DNA of 64,000 nt. Source: Chryseobacterium sp. JV274 (GTDB lineage Bacteria; Bacteroidota; Bacteroidia; Flavobacteriales; Weeksellaceae). Shown here in pieces: positions 25,855 through 34,642 of the stretch; the stretch's first letter is position 1, and each line of letters opens with the position of its first letter. The position numbers and the translations under genes were made by a program. The DNA lies in assembly GCF_903969135.1 (NCBI RefSeq), contig NZ_LR824569.1, positions 2,294,001 through 2,358,000 on the forward strand, in the 5' to 3' direction. The notes beneath the pieces were generated by a model. It saw only the letters and a program-made list of their open reading frames with translations. It was not told where the DNA came from and searched no databases.

Positions 25855-27027
25855 TTGAAAACAACATTATTATTCCTTTCATTTTTGGGCTCACTGCTAG
25901 CCCATGCACAAACGCTTCAATTTAAAAATCTCGCCAATATGTCTGTAGGCAGAGGGGCTGCAACCAGTGTAATTGTGGATGATAATATCTATGTGAGCAA
26001 TGGATATCAGGACAAGGGTGGCAATGCCAATTATATTGAGAAATATAATATTACGGATAACAAATGGAGTGTTCTCAATCCCACTCTGCTTTCCAAAAAA
26101 TTTGCTAATTCTGAGACTTACAATAATAAAATTTATATTTTTAACGGTTGGGGAAACAGCCATCTTGAAATTGTAGACCTTGAAACCAATAAAGTAACGA
26201 AGGGCGCTGTTAATCGTTCCTATACCGGAAATGCAGGTTCTGCCATCCATAACGGCAAAATATATGTGTTTGGCGGCAGCGGACTGAATGGAGTGGCAAC
26301 TACCGTCTTTTCTAATAGATTCCAGTATTATGACATTGCTTCAGATACATGGCATCCGTTACCCGATATGCCCACAGCCAGAGAAGCAAGGGGCAAAATT
26401 GTGAATGACAAGCTTTATGTCATTGGGGGTTTTAACGGTACCTCATCCCGACTGATCAATGTTTACGACCTCAACACTGATCGCTGGACCGATCAATTTA
26501 CGATGCCCGCCGGGATATCCGGACATTCATTAGCGGTATCCGGTAATAAGATTTTTATTGCAGGTGGTTATAATAATCAAACTTTTCTCGCCTATTTTGA
26601 TACTACAACCAATAAATTCCATCAGCTATCATCCAATATGATTCCCAGAAGACATGCTGCATTGGAAGTATACAACAATAAACTATACATCATCGGCGGA
26701 AGTACAACTTCTGTAACCAAATCAGCTATTAAAAGCATACAGGTTGCAGATATCAGCGACAGTACACTTGCTAATACAACCACTGACAACCGTATAATGG
26801 AAACAAAAGTTTATACCAATGCATCTAAAGACGGTTTTATCATCAGCAACAAAAATAACAGCAATCAGTTTGAATTTACCGTTTACTCCACAGATGGAAA
26901 GGTGGTCAGCAGGGGTTTCGCCTATTATAACAGAAATATAGATTTATCAAGAGTACAGCGCGGAACTTATATTTTTAGTTTTAAAGATGAGAAAGGGGTT
27001 TTACAGCAGATTAGAGTATTCAGATAA
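25855..27027 (+). CDS. Secreted Kelch-repeat protein with T9SS sorting domain, TTG start
   Basis: This 390-residue protein has a signal peptide (MKTTLLFLSFLGSLLAHAQ) and about six Kelch blades (for example KIYVFGGSG, KLYVIGGFNG, KIFIAGGYN, KLYIIGGST), giving a beta-propeller. The C-terminal part (about 318-390, ending GTYIFSFKDEKGVLQQIRVF) is a T9SS type A sorting domain, so it is probably exported to the cell surface. Translation starts at TTG (25855); no ATG fits the signal peptide. Binding partner unknown. Confidence 0.85.
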   Translation: MKTTLLFLSFLGSLLAHAQTLQFKNLANMSVGRGAATSVIVDDNIYVSNGYQDKGGNANYIEKYNITDNKWSVLNPTLLSKKFANSETYNNKIYIFNGWGNSHLEIVDLETNKVTKGAVNRSYTGNAGSAIHNGKIYVFGGSGLNGVATTVFSNRFQYYDIASDTWHPLPDMPTAREARGKIVNDKLYVIGGFNGTSSRLINVYDLNTDRWTDQFTMPAGISGHSLAVSGNKIFIAGGYNNQTFLAYFDTTTNKFHQLSSNMIPRRHAALEVYNNKLYIIGGSTTSVTKSAIKSIQVADISDSTLANTTTDNRIMETKVYTNASKDGFIISNKNNSNQFEFTVYSTDGKVVSRGFAYYNRNIDLSRVQRGTYIFSFKDEKGVLQQIRVFR

Positions 27028-27136
27028 TAATAAACTACAAACATACTATCAACTCCATCATTTATTTCAAAAAATAATCCGGTGACAAATCAATACGGAA
27101 GGCATAATTCAATAATTAAAAAACAAAAACTTAAAC

Positions 27137-27616
27137 ATGAAAAGTGTAATCTTATTCTTTGCTATTTTATATGCATTAAATGTTTATTCACAAGAAAAGC
27201 CCAGTTATCCTGAGCCTGAAAAAGGGATGAAAAGAGTTGATCTTAAACTTCCGAAAATTGAGAATGACAAAGAATATAAAGTTGAAATAAGATTTGGAAT
27301 TGAAATGAATATTTCTGAATGCTCCGATATTAATGATTTTAGTTTTAATATTAAGAATTTAGAAAAAAGGTATGGAATACCTCCTTCCAGATTCCCCTAT
27401 TATGTATTACCGAAAGAAATACCTACAGAGGTACTTACTTTTTACAAGTCTAATTGTGATAAAACCAAGACTGTAAAGAAGAAGGTATTAAGCTCGCAGA
27501 ATATTTTACAAGAATATAACGGGCATATTGCCATTCCGTTCTATATTCCTAAGGACTGGACTCTGGAATACAGGCTCTGGAAGGTAAATTCTGAATTTAA
27601 AAATGCAGAACTTTAA
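27137..27616 (+). CDS. Ecotin-like periplasmic serine protease inhibitor
   Basis: This 159-residue protein has a signal peptide (ending NVYSQ) and matches ecotin along its length: YPEPEKGMKRVDLKLP at the start, KVEIRFGIEMNISECS and YNGHIAIPFYIPKDW...YRLWKVN at the end. Ecotin dimers inhibit trypsin-like proteases in E. coli and protect against host or external enzymes. The loop that holds the reactive-site Met in E. coli is different here (EVLTFYKSNCDK), so inhibitor range cannot be stated. A TPR protein gene follows 9 nt downstream. Confidence 0.85.
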   Translation: MKSVILFFAILYALNVYSQEKPSYPEPEKGMKRVDLKLPKIENDKEYKVEIRFGIEMNISECSDINDFSFNIKNLEKRYGIPPSRFPYYVLPKEIPTEVLTFYKSNCDKTKTVKKKVLSSQNILQEYNGHIAIPFYIPKDWTLEYRLWKVNSEFKNAEL

Positions 27617-27625
27617 AAACACCTA

Positions 27626-28258
27626 ATGACAAAAAAAATAATATTAGGAATATTGTTCTCCACTTCAATATCTTCTAAAATTGGAGCTCAGGATTTTTTA
27701 CAGAAACTTGACAAGGAGTTTTGTATTTGTTTATCAAATAAAACAAATTATACTGATGAAGTATTTACAACTTGTTCATATGAAGTAATGTCAAAGCTTC
27801 AGAAAGATCTTGAAAACTATCATAAAAACACGGCTAATAAAAGTAAAGATGATTTTATGAAAGATCTTATGATCAGGTTAATAAATAATTGTGATCCTTT
27901 CTTTATTCATATGTCTGATTTAAAGAAAGCAGGAATGGACAAGTTTAAAAATGATTATAAAGAAATAAGTATTGATTCTCTAAAAAATAAGTTTACTAAC
28001 ACAAAGCTTTTGGCTGATTATTGGGAAATGGCAAATTGGTATTTTGCCAATAACAAAACTGAAGAAGCGGAAAGGATGTATAAAGAAATTCTAAAAAATG
28101 AACACGACCAAATGGAAGCTACTTATATGTTAGGGTTACTTTATGATGAATTAGGTAAATATCAAGAAGCAAAAATTTTATACGACAAAGTCTATAAAAA
28201 CACAGGAAACATACAGTATAGATTATATTCAGAAATGGATTTGAAAAGAATAAAATAG
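27626..28258 (+). CDS. Secreted TPR-like protein
   Basis: This 210-residue protein has a signal peptide (GILFSTSISSKIGAQ) and two to three C-terminal TPR helices pairs (WYFANNKTEEAERMYKEIL, MLGLLYDELGKYQEAKILYDKVY). Paired Cys (CICLSNK, CSYEV) in the first part may form disulfides. It lies 9 nt behind the ecotin-like gene and is probably co-transcribed. Function unknown. Confidence 0.75.
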   Translation: MTKKIILGILFSTSISSKIGAQDFLQKLDKEFCICLSNKTNYTDEVFTTCSYEVMSKLQKDLENYHKNTANKSKDDFMKDLMIRLINNCDPFFIHMSDLKKAGMDKFKNDYKEISIDSLKNKFTNTKLLADYWEMANWYFANNKTEEAERMYKEILKNEHDQMEATYMLGLLYDELGKYQEAKILYDKVYKNTGNIQYRLYSEMDLKRIK

Positions 28259-28308
28259 TCCTCACAATACCCCCTTCTTCACCCGCTCCGCTGTATTAAA
28301 CAAAACTA

Positions 28309-29346
28309 ATGACTCAAAAAAAATTAAACATGCAATATTATAAAATACAATTTCTATACTTCAATATTCTCTTCCTTCTACCTTTTCATGCATTTGCTCA
28401 AACAAAAAAAGCATTTAAAATTGATTCTCTAATGAAACGGGCTAATCAAACCGGAAGCTTCAATGGTAATATTTTAGTGGCCAAAAATAATAAAGTCATT
28501 TACAAGGGGACTTTCGGTTTTACTGATGTAACAAAAACGAAAAGGCTCACCTCAGAGTACAGATTTAATATAGGCTCTATTACAAAAGAATTCAGTGCTG
28601 TTGCTTTATTACAACTACAGGAGCAGGGCAAATTAAAGCTGGATGATCATGTTTCCCAATACATTCCGGAGTTACCGAAATGGGCAGATGAAGTCACCAT
28701 AAAAAACTTATTACAATACACGAGCGGTATTCCCGATGTAAACTGGAAAAAAATTAAAAACGACAAAGACCTTTTTGAAGGGTTACAGCTTGTTGACTCA
28801 TTAGAGTTCAAGCCAGGTACAAATTACGGTTACAACAATAACAATCTGTTTCTACGTCAGTTTATTATTGAACGGCTAACCGGAATAAGTTTTAAAACCT
28901 ATGCAGAAAAATTCATTTTTAAGCCCTGCAAAATGACATCTGCTGTAATGTCCGTTTTTGAAAATGAAAATAATATAGCCAAAGGATTTAATAATAATCT
29001 GACAGCAGACAAACCAGATTTACTCATCACTGGCGGAACATACTTAACTACTGACGATTTAATAAAATGGGTAAACTGCCTTCATTCCAACAAAGTAATT
29101 AACGCAAATTCATTGTTTGAGCTGGGACAGCAATTTAATCTGCCGGAAACGCAATCTTCTTTAGGGCAGGCAAAATTAAAAAACAACAAACTCATTGAGC
29201 ATGTACACGACGGAAGAGCCGGAAGCTATGAAGCACTCTTAGTTTCGGATCTGAATGAAAAGTTTACTATCATTTTATTGGGAAACAATCACAACGGAAA
29301 GTTATTTGAAATTTCTGATGCTATAAAATCCATTTTGAAAAACTAA
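28309..29346 (+). CDS. Secreted class C beta-lactamase-like serine hydrolase
   Basis: This 345-residue protein has a signal peptide (PFHAFAQ, start ATG 28309 or 28330). The penicillin-binding fold motifs are Ser90-x-x-Lys93 (SITK), Tyr175-x-Asn177 (YNN) and a third block HDGRAG near residue 300. It could act on beta-lactams, peptidoglycan or D-amino peptides; the family is broad. A second member lies at 38793, not obviously in the same operon. Confidence 0.88.
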   Translation: MTQKKLNMQYYKIQFLYFNILFLLPFHAFAQTKKAFKIDSLMKRANQTGSFNGNILVAKNNKVIYKGTFGFTDVTKTKRLTSEYRFNIGSITKEFSAVALLQLQEQGKLKLDDHVSQYIPELPKWADEVTIKNLLQYTSGIPDVNWKKIKNDKDLFEGLQLVDSLEFKPGTNYGYNNNNLFLRQFIIERLTGISFKTYAEKFIFKPCKMTSAVMSVFENENNIAKGFNNNLTADKPDLLITGGTYLTTDDLIKWVNCLHSNKVINANSLFELGQQFNLPETQSSLGQAKLKNNKLIEHVHDGRAGSYEALLVSDLNEKFTIILLGNNHNGKLFEISDAIKSILKN

Positions 29347-29558
29347 AAATATCGTCTTCCCTTTAGCATAGGTCCTGAATGCTTATGTTCTACAAAATAA
29401 TAATATAGAAACCGTTTTGAAAATCAGAATAGTTTTCTTTTATAAAATCTACCACAAAAGGGTTATTGACAGTTAAGTTAATACTGAGTAATTTTGACTA
29501 TTCAATGTTTTATTTCCAACATTCAGAAAAAAAATGACTAACCATAAAAACTTGTATT

Positions 29559-30359
29559 ATGTTATCAAATACCGGAACTGTTTCATTCTATCTGTACCTT
29601 TTCTTTATTGTGATAGGTTTACTATCTATTTTTATAGTCTATTATCTGATAAAAAAAGGAACTCTGGACCCTGATAAGCTTGAGAACTTTTTAATCTATT
29701 TTAAATGGGTGATCATAACTCTTTCTATCAGTACTGTCACTTTAATTGTAACGGATCTCTTTAAAGAGAGGGATCAGGATATTAAAGAACTTGAGTATTT
29801 CGATAAGTATGTAAATGATGTTAAAAATGAAGAACGTCCACTGGTAAGGCTTCAGCTTGCAAAATACCTTTCAATTGTTGCCCCAAACGGTGAAATGAAA
29901 AAATCGTGGACCAATTATTATGATACGATTAAACGGGAGTATAAGGAGTATATAAAAGCACAAATAGACTTGAAAAAAGATTCTGCGATCAAAAATCCAA
30001 CTCCGGATCAATTGAAACAAAAGGAAGAGAACCAAAGAAAAGTGGATTTATTTGAGACTCCTTTATCCAGTACCACCAATGAGAATAATACGGAATGGTT
30101 TATTATAGCAGCCGGAAATACAGATATAGATGGGGCAAATATTAATCTTGAAAAAGCGGTTAAGATTAATCATAATTCAAGTATTATTAAAAAAGGAGGT
30201 TCATTCAGAACGGTTCTTATGGGATACCCTTCAAAAGTTGAAGCTGAATCCCAATTACAAAAGGTCAGAAATGAAGTCAATCCGATGTCATATATTGTCC
30301 GAAAAGCTACCTGGTGCAATACCATTGAAAAGGGCAGCGAGTGCCTGATCTGCAAATAA
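29559..30359 (+). CDS. Two-helix membrane protein with SPOR-like C-terminal domain
   Basis: This 266-residue protein has two N-terminal membrane helices (about 9-30 and 45-66), a charged coiled-coil segment and a C-terminal domain that resembles SPOR domains: WFIIAAGNTDIDGANINLEKA, VLMGYPSKVEAESQLQKVRNE and SYIVRKATW. SPOR domains bind denuded peptidoglycan. The match is by pattern. It is monocistronic and has its own terminator. Confidence 0.65.
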   Translation: MLSNTGTVSFYLYLFFIVIGLLSIFIVYYLIKKGTLDPDKLENFLIYFKWVIITLSISTVTLIVTDLFKERDQDIKELEYFDKYVNDVKNEERPLVRLQLAKYLSIVAPNGEMKKSWTNYYDTIKREYKEYIKAQIDLKKDSAIKNPTPDQLKQKEENQRKVDLFETPLSSTTNENNTEWFIIAAGNTDIDGANINLEKAVKINHNSSIIKKGGSFRTVLMGYPSKVEAESQLQKVRNEVNPMSYIVRKATWCNTIEKGSECLICK

Positions 30360-30384
30360 AAAATATTGAAATAATTTTTCACAT

Positions 30385-30418
30385 ACCGTTCTGCTTTTTA
30401 CAGAGCGGTTTTTTTTAT
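30385..30418 (+). terminator. Rho-independent terminator
   Basis: ACCGTTCTG and CAGAGCGGT pair (one G-T) around CTTTTTA, followed by a long T tract. Confidence 0.85.
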
Positions 30419-30505
30419 TTTTATAAGGGAAAACTTCACCCTGAATAGCACCAATGAAAACGAGTATTTTCCCCTCTTTCATTTTTTATCCCTCTTACTT
30501 TCTCC

Positions 30506-30513
30506 TATATTTG
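30506..30513 (+). promoter_or_regulatory. -7 promoter element (TATATTTG)
   Basis: TATATTTG lies 49 nt before the SMI1/KNR4 gene. The wider area resembles the duplicated HTH-gene promoter (TATATTTGTTTC in both). Confidence 0.5.
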
Positions 30514-30561
30514 TTTCAACAACGATCTGATCAATGATGACGATATAAAACCAAGCAAAAT

Positions 30562-31107
30562 ATGGCAACAAAAGAAGAATTCTGGGAAAGAAAAAAGAAA
30601 TTAAATAATGATTTTTTCGTGATGGGGTCCCTTGCAAATCCGGCAAACGAAGAACAGATTACAAAGTATGAAGAAAGCACTGGTTTTATATTCAGCGAAG
30701 ATATTAAAGACTTTCTGACGACATTCGGTTCCTTAATTTTTGAAGTTGAAGAAGAAATATGGAAACGTCCCAGCGAATTTGATGTTCTTCCGGCCTGGAA
30801 ATTCGGATACGGCTTTTTTGTGTATGGCCTTTCTCAGGATGAAGAAATGCCTTCATGGATGGGTTTTACAGAAAAACATGCCGAGGCTCTTGAATATAAA
30901 GAAAAACCTCTGGGGCAGCTGTTTTTCAAACGAAGCGGAAATCTGTACAGAGCCTATACGGACAATGGAATCATAAAAATAGAGTACGACAAATATGACG
31001 AGAAAGATTATGAAGTATTTGACGGAAATATCTACGATTTTTTAATCAAAGAAATTGACAAGTTAGAAGAAGATTACAAAGAATATATCAATGAAGGAAA
31101 ATTCTGA
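30562..31107 (+). CDS. SMI1/KNR4 (SUKH) family protein
   Basis: This 181-residue protein shows the SUKH pattern: ITKYEESTGFIFSEDIKDFLTTFGSL at the start, GYGFFVYGLSQDEEMP and YRAYTDNGIIKIEYD. Many SUKH proteins are immunity proteins for contact-dependent or polymorphic toxins. No toxin gene is beside it, so it may be an orphan immunity gene or serve a housekeeping role. It overlaps or abuts the DUF2461 gene. Confidence 0.8.
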   Translation: MATKEEFWERKKKLNNDFFVMGSLANPANEEQITKYEESTGFIFSEDIKDFLTTFGSLIFEVEEEIWKRPSEFDVLPAWKFGYGFFVYGLSQDEEMPSWMGFTEKHAEALEYKEKPLGQLFFKRSGNLYRAYTDNGIIKIEYDKYDEKDYEVFDGNIYDFLIKEIDKLEEDYKEYINEGKF

Positions 31108-31114
31108 TCCGAAT

Positions 31115-31774
31115 ATGAAAAAAACATTTGAATTTCTCACCCAGTTACAGAAAAACAACAATCGTGAATGGTTTGCTAAACACAAATCCGAATATGAAAC
31201 CATTGTAAAAGACAACAAAATTCTTTTTACTCAGATCTATCATGAACTTCAGAAACATGATCAGCTCAAGGGAATCCATATTTTCAGGATTTATAATGAC
31301 GTTCGCTTTTCCAAAGATAAAACACCGTACAAAACCAATTTTGGGGTCGGATATTCCCGTTCGAAACCAATGTTAAGAGGTGGATATTATATTCAGATTG
31401 AACCGGGTAACAGCTTTGTTGGAGGTGGCTTTTGGGGCCCGGAAGCCAAGGATTTACTCCGTATCCGTAAAGAATTTGAAATCAGCAGTATTGAAATTGA
31501 AAAAATTATCTCTGACAAGACCTTCATAAAATATTTTGGAGAGCTCAAAGGTGATTCTGTAAAAACGGCACCACGGGGTTTTGATAAAAATCATCCGGCT
31601 ATAGATTTAATCAGAAAAAAGCAATTTCTGGTGATGCGGAAGTTTACCGATAAAGAAGTTTTATCTGACAATTTTCAAAAAGAAGCACTGCAAACCTTAC
31701 TTGCCATGCGTCCTTTTTTCGATTATATGAGTGAAATTCTGACAACAGATTTGAATGGAGAACCCTTGTTCTAA
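31115..31774 (+). CDS. DUF2461-family protein
   Basis: The protein has 219 residues from ATG 31115. An upstream ATG at 31091 would overlap the previous gene by 17 bp and adds eight residues; I chose the later start because MKKTFEFLTQLQKNNNREWF is the conserved start. RFSKDKTPYKTNFG and GGYYIQIEPGNSFVGGG are typical for DUF2461 (TIGR02453). Function is unknown. Confidence 0.85.
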   Translation: MKKTFEFLTQLQKNNNREWFAKHKSEYETIVKDNKILFTQIYHELQKHDQLKGIHIFRIYNDVRFSKDKTPYKTNFGVGYSRSKPMLRGGYYIQIEPGNSFVGGGFWGPEAKDLLRIRKEFEISSIEIEKIISDKTFIKYFGELKGDSVKTAPRGFDKNHPAIDLIRKKQFLVMRKFTDKEVLSDNFQKEALQTLLAMRPFFDYMSEILTTDLNGEPLF

Positions 31775-31811
31775 AATTCAGTTATAATATATTTAAAAAA
31801 ATTAAACCCTT

Positions 31812-32111
31812 ATGAAACCTTTCCCCTATTATATTTTGTGTATTAATCTCAGGATACCATTCATCAAATAAAGCTGAAACGATCAATCCGAAACAGATTC
31901 CCTCCCTTACAAATTAGTCGCTGAAAATATTCTGGGAAAAGAAAAACAGTTCCTGGGAGAAAACTGGGAAAACTGCTCCAGTATTTTTCCTCATTATTGT
32001 ATAGACAGTATTCATATTGAAAACAAAGAACTGTATGTACATTGGACTTTACCCAACAAAATAGACAAGCCCAACAAAACTGAAGTACAAAAAATTAAGC
32101 TGAAGCTTTAA
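31812..32111 (+). pseudogene. Frameshifted small lipoprotein-like gene
   Basis: The start MKPFPYYI continues in the +2 frame as FCVLISGYHSSNKAETINPKQ, and then again in another frame as SLPYKLVAENILGKEKQF to the stop at 32109. Together the pieces make one secreted protein of about 100 residues with Cys in the signal region. At least two frameshifts are needed, so the gene looks dead. A sequencing error is possible. Confidence 0.6.
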
Positions 32112-32129
32112 AAACAACAATAACCAGCC

Positions 32130-32684
32130 ATGAAATACTCATTCTTACTTATTTTCGCTTCCTATATATTATTGAGTTGTTCTGAGAATTCTCAGAAAAC
32201 AAAATTCATGGATTTTCGAAGTTTTGCATTTCAGGCTCCTAAAGACTGGAACAAACTGAAAATGGATGCTTATGATAGTAACGCTGGAATTATCGTCACA
32301 AAAAATAATGATTCGATTTTCTACGATTATGGACCTTATTCCTATTCATTAGAAGAAAATGTCACGATTATTAGCAGAAAAGATGTCAACGAACTTCTAA
32401 CTGTGAATCCAAAGGCTGATACAACAGAATTTATTATCATTGATAAAAATTCAAATAGAGAAGATTTTGTCAAAAGTAAAATAACCTATAAAAAAATTGA
32501 TGGCTACAGGGCAAAAATAGTAGAGCCCAAACAAGTGGGAAAAGGAATGACAGGAATTTATATCGACAGCCTCAAGACTGAATCAATAGGAAAAATCAGA
32601 TTCAATTTATATGGTACAAATCTAGAGAAAGAAAGTCAGATAGAACTTTTACAAGCAATTCAAACATTACAATTCAGAAAATAA
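32130..32684 (+). CDS. Lipoprotein of unknown function
   Basis: This 184-residue protein has a lipobox in YILLSCSEN (Cys about 17). The body (FRSFAFQAPKDWNKLKMDAYDSNAG) resembles secreted proteins with a PsbP-like beta fold, and the end LLQAIQTLQFRK matches the end of such domains. No catalytic residues are evident. Function unknown. Confidence 0.7.
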   Translation: MKYSFLLIFASYILLSCSENSQKTKFMDFRSFAFQAPKDWNKLKMDAYDSNAGIIVTKNNDSIFYDYGPYSYSLEENVTIISRKDVNELLTVNPKADTTEFIIIDKNSNREDFVKSKITYKKIDGYRAKIVEPKQVGKGMTGIYIDSLKTESIGKIRFNLYGTNLEKESQIELLQAIQTLQFRK

Positions 32685-32747
32685 TATTTGAAGTACATAA
32701 AAATCGGACTCTCTTTTTTGTATTTTACATCCAACTAAAAACAATCC

Positions 32748-33716
32748 ATGAAAATAAAAATTGTTCTGCTTCTTCTATTCATCATCAACACTGTAACAGC
32801 ACAAATCAAAGAGAAAATAACCATTCCGAATGGAGTTATTTATAATTATGCAGATGATAAAATAAATGAAAAGGCAAAAAAATTACTTACTGAAAGTCTG
32901 ACGAATACAACCAATGATGACCTGTTGGGAAATAATTTAATCATAGGACCCACACTTTGGAAGAGGTTTAAAAATATTGAAAGCTTAAAAAGTATTCCGG
33001 ATAGTGTAATTTTTCATATTGACGATATAGAAGTAGAGGGAAAAATGTCTAAGAACCTGAAGGACTCCAAAAAGATTTGGGATGAAGTAAAAAAGGAAAT
33101 TTCCGGGAATTATCAGATACGAAAAGCCAACGAAGATGAATTAAAATATTACTGGTCAACCATTTCATTTGATATTGAAGAACCTTTATTTATTTTGCAG
33201 ACCGAAAACCATTATTATATTATAAACTTTCTAAAGGAAAAGCTGAAGTTATTCTGGCTGGATGAGTTTCCCAATAAAAACACCTATAACAACCCTATTG
33301 ACAAAGGAACATACAAAACCGAAGGAACGATCAAAACTTATAAAAATGGAAATGAAGTTTATATTACTGATAAAGGAAACAAAGAAACCAAACTGGAGAA
33401 AGTACTATTCTTGACTAGTGATCCGGAATTACAGAAAAATTCTTCTGTTGAAGATCTTCAGTCAGTTTTTGAAAAAACCAATAGAATTTTTGAAAATTTA
33501 TTTAAGGACTCTAAAAAAGAAGGAAAAATAATGGTTCAATTTGAATTGGGAGAAAAGAAAAACGAAATTCAATTTGCCGTTAAGGATGATCTGGATTTAG
33601 AACTCATGAAAGAATTTGAAAAACAGATTAATAAAGAAAAATATCCACATACAAAGAAAGATACTATAAAGTTTCAGCTGATTTATAAAGTCAATTCTTA
33701 CAATGATACGGAATAA
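32748..33716 (+). CDS. Secreted protein of unknown function
   Basis: This 322-residue protein has a signal peptide (IKIVLLLLFIINTVTAQ). It has alternating strands and Lys-rich helices, and a Lys/Asp-rich end. I see no known domain. It is one of several paralogue-poor secreted proteins in this stretch. Short gaps on both sides (63 and 50 nt) suggest monocistronic units. Confidence 0.65.
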   Translation: MKIKIVLLLLFIINTVTAQIKEKITIPNGVIYNYADDKINEKAKKLLTESLTNTTNDDLLGNNLIIGPTLWKRFKNIESLKSIPDSVIFHIDDIEVEGKMSKNLKDSKKIWDEVKKEISGNYQIRKANEDELKYYWSTISFDIEEPLFILQTENHYYIINFLKEKLKLFWLDEFPNKNTYNNPIDKGTYKTEGTIKTYKNGNEVYITDKGNKETKLEKVLFLTSDPELQKNSSVEDLQSVFEKTNRIFENLFKDSKKEGKIMVQFELGEKKNEIQFAVKDDLDLELMKEFEKQINKEKYPHTKKDTIKFQLIYKVNSYNDTE

Positions 33717-33766
33717 ATTCTCTCCACTTTTTGTAATTTAGCCACAGAAAAACCGATAAAAAACTC

Positions 33767-34408
33767 ATGAAATCTTATATTTTATTTTGTCTTCTTTTTA
33801 TTTTTAACATCGCTGTCGGGCAGGAAAAAGAATATCAATCTATAAAAAAGGGAGATTTTCCTGAAGGTATTTATATGACGCTGGAAGATGTTCTGAATAA
33901 AAAACCGTCTTCCACTGAAGAAGTATATTTCAAAGCCTGTGAAAAATGTGATTCTCTTGATCTGCCGGAAAAGGCTTTTTTCTACTTTAAGCAAAAAAAT
34001 AAAAGAGTTAAAGTTCCTCTGGCTGTTTCGCATAAAGGAGAAATGTATTTTCAGACTTACAGAAAATATACCAATAAGAAAGACAACGGATATGACCCGG
34101 ACCAATATTCAAGGTTTTGTAAAGTGATCAACTATGGAAGATTCATTTATTTTGAAGAAAATATGAAAGGCTTATGGTCAAAGGCATTCTTAGGCGCATT
34201 AAGTCCTCTCACCTACTCCATCAATGGGAAAACCAAGGGAATTGTTTTAGATTTAGACAACAAAGAATTTAATATTCTGCAAAATTGTGATGATTTGAAT
34301 GACTTCTTATCCAAACATGATATTCAGGAAATTCAATGTAATTCAGAAACCTATACCATTGCAGATCTGAGAGCTAAAATTGAAGAAATCAATCTGCCGT
34401 ACCGCTAG
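33767..34408 (+). CDS. Secreted protein of unknown function
   Basis: This 213-residue protein has a signal peptide (LLFIFNIAVGQ). SIKKGDFPEGIYMTLEDVLNKKPSS is the start of a Bacteroidota secreted family that I have seen but cannot name, with paired Cys (ACEKCDSLD). It may bind at the cell surface. A terminator follows. Confidence 0.65.
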   Translation: MKSYILFCLLFIFNIAVGQEKEYQSIKKGDFPEGIYMTLEDVLNKKPSSTEEVYFKACEKCDSLDLPEKAFFYFKQKNKRVKVPLAVSHKGEMYFQTYRKYTNKKDNGYDPDQYSRFCKVINYGRFIYFEENMKGLWSKAFLGALSPLTYSINGKTKGIVLDLDNKEFNILQNCDDLNDFLSKHDIQEIQCNSETYTIADLRAKIEEINLPYR

Positions 34409-34444
34409 CCTACAACATAGGTTTATGCTGACAATATTTTCAAA

Positions 34445-34470
34445 AGCCGTTCCGTTGTAAGAACGGTTTT
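34445..34470 (+). terminator. Rho-independent terminator
   Basis: AGCCGTTC and GAACGGTTT pair around CGTTGTAA, followed by TTTACTATTTT. Confidence 0.7.
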
Positions 34471-34618
34471 ACTATTTTACAAAAACTTTTAACTGATGAA
34501 AAAATAACAGGTGCAAAATCATTATTTATATTTCCGTTTTTGTGATCGTCATGCTTTTTATTGCTCTGATCTTCCAGCTTAAGAAAACCAAATATTGAAA
34601 TGAATAAGGTGAAAACAA

Positions 34619-34626
34619 TATATTTG
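34619..34626 (+). promoter_or_regulatory. -7 promoter element (TATATTTG)
   Basis: TATATTTG lies 16 nt before the phosphodiester glycosidase gene start. Confidence 0.5.
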
Positions 34627-34642
34627 TTCTGAAAATCACACC

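Noticed and set aside
34496..34600. Possible single-helix peptide (KIIIYISVFVIVMLFIALIFQ) ahead of the phosphodiester glycosidase
   Set aside because: No start codon in the right frame; ATGAAAAAATAA ends at once. Could be a broken gene, but the evidence is too thin.
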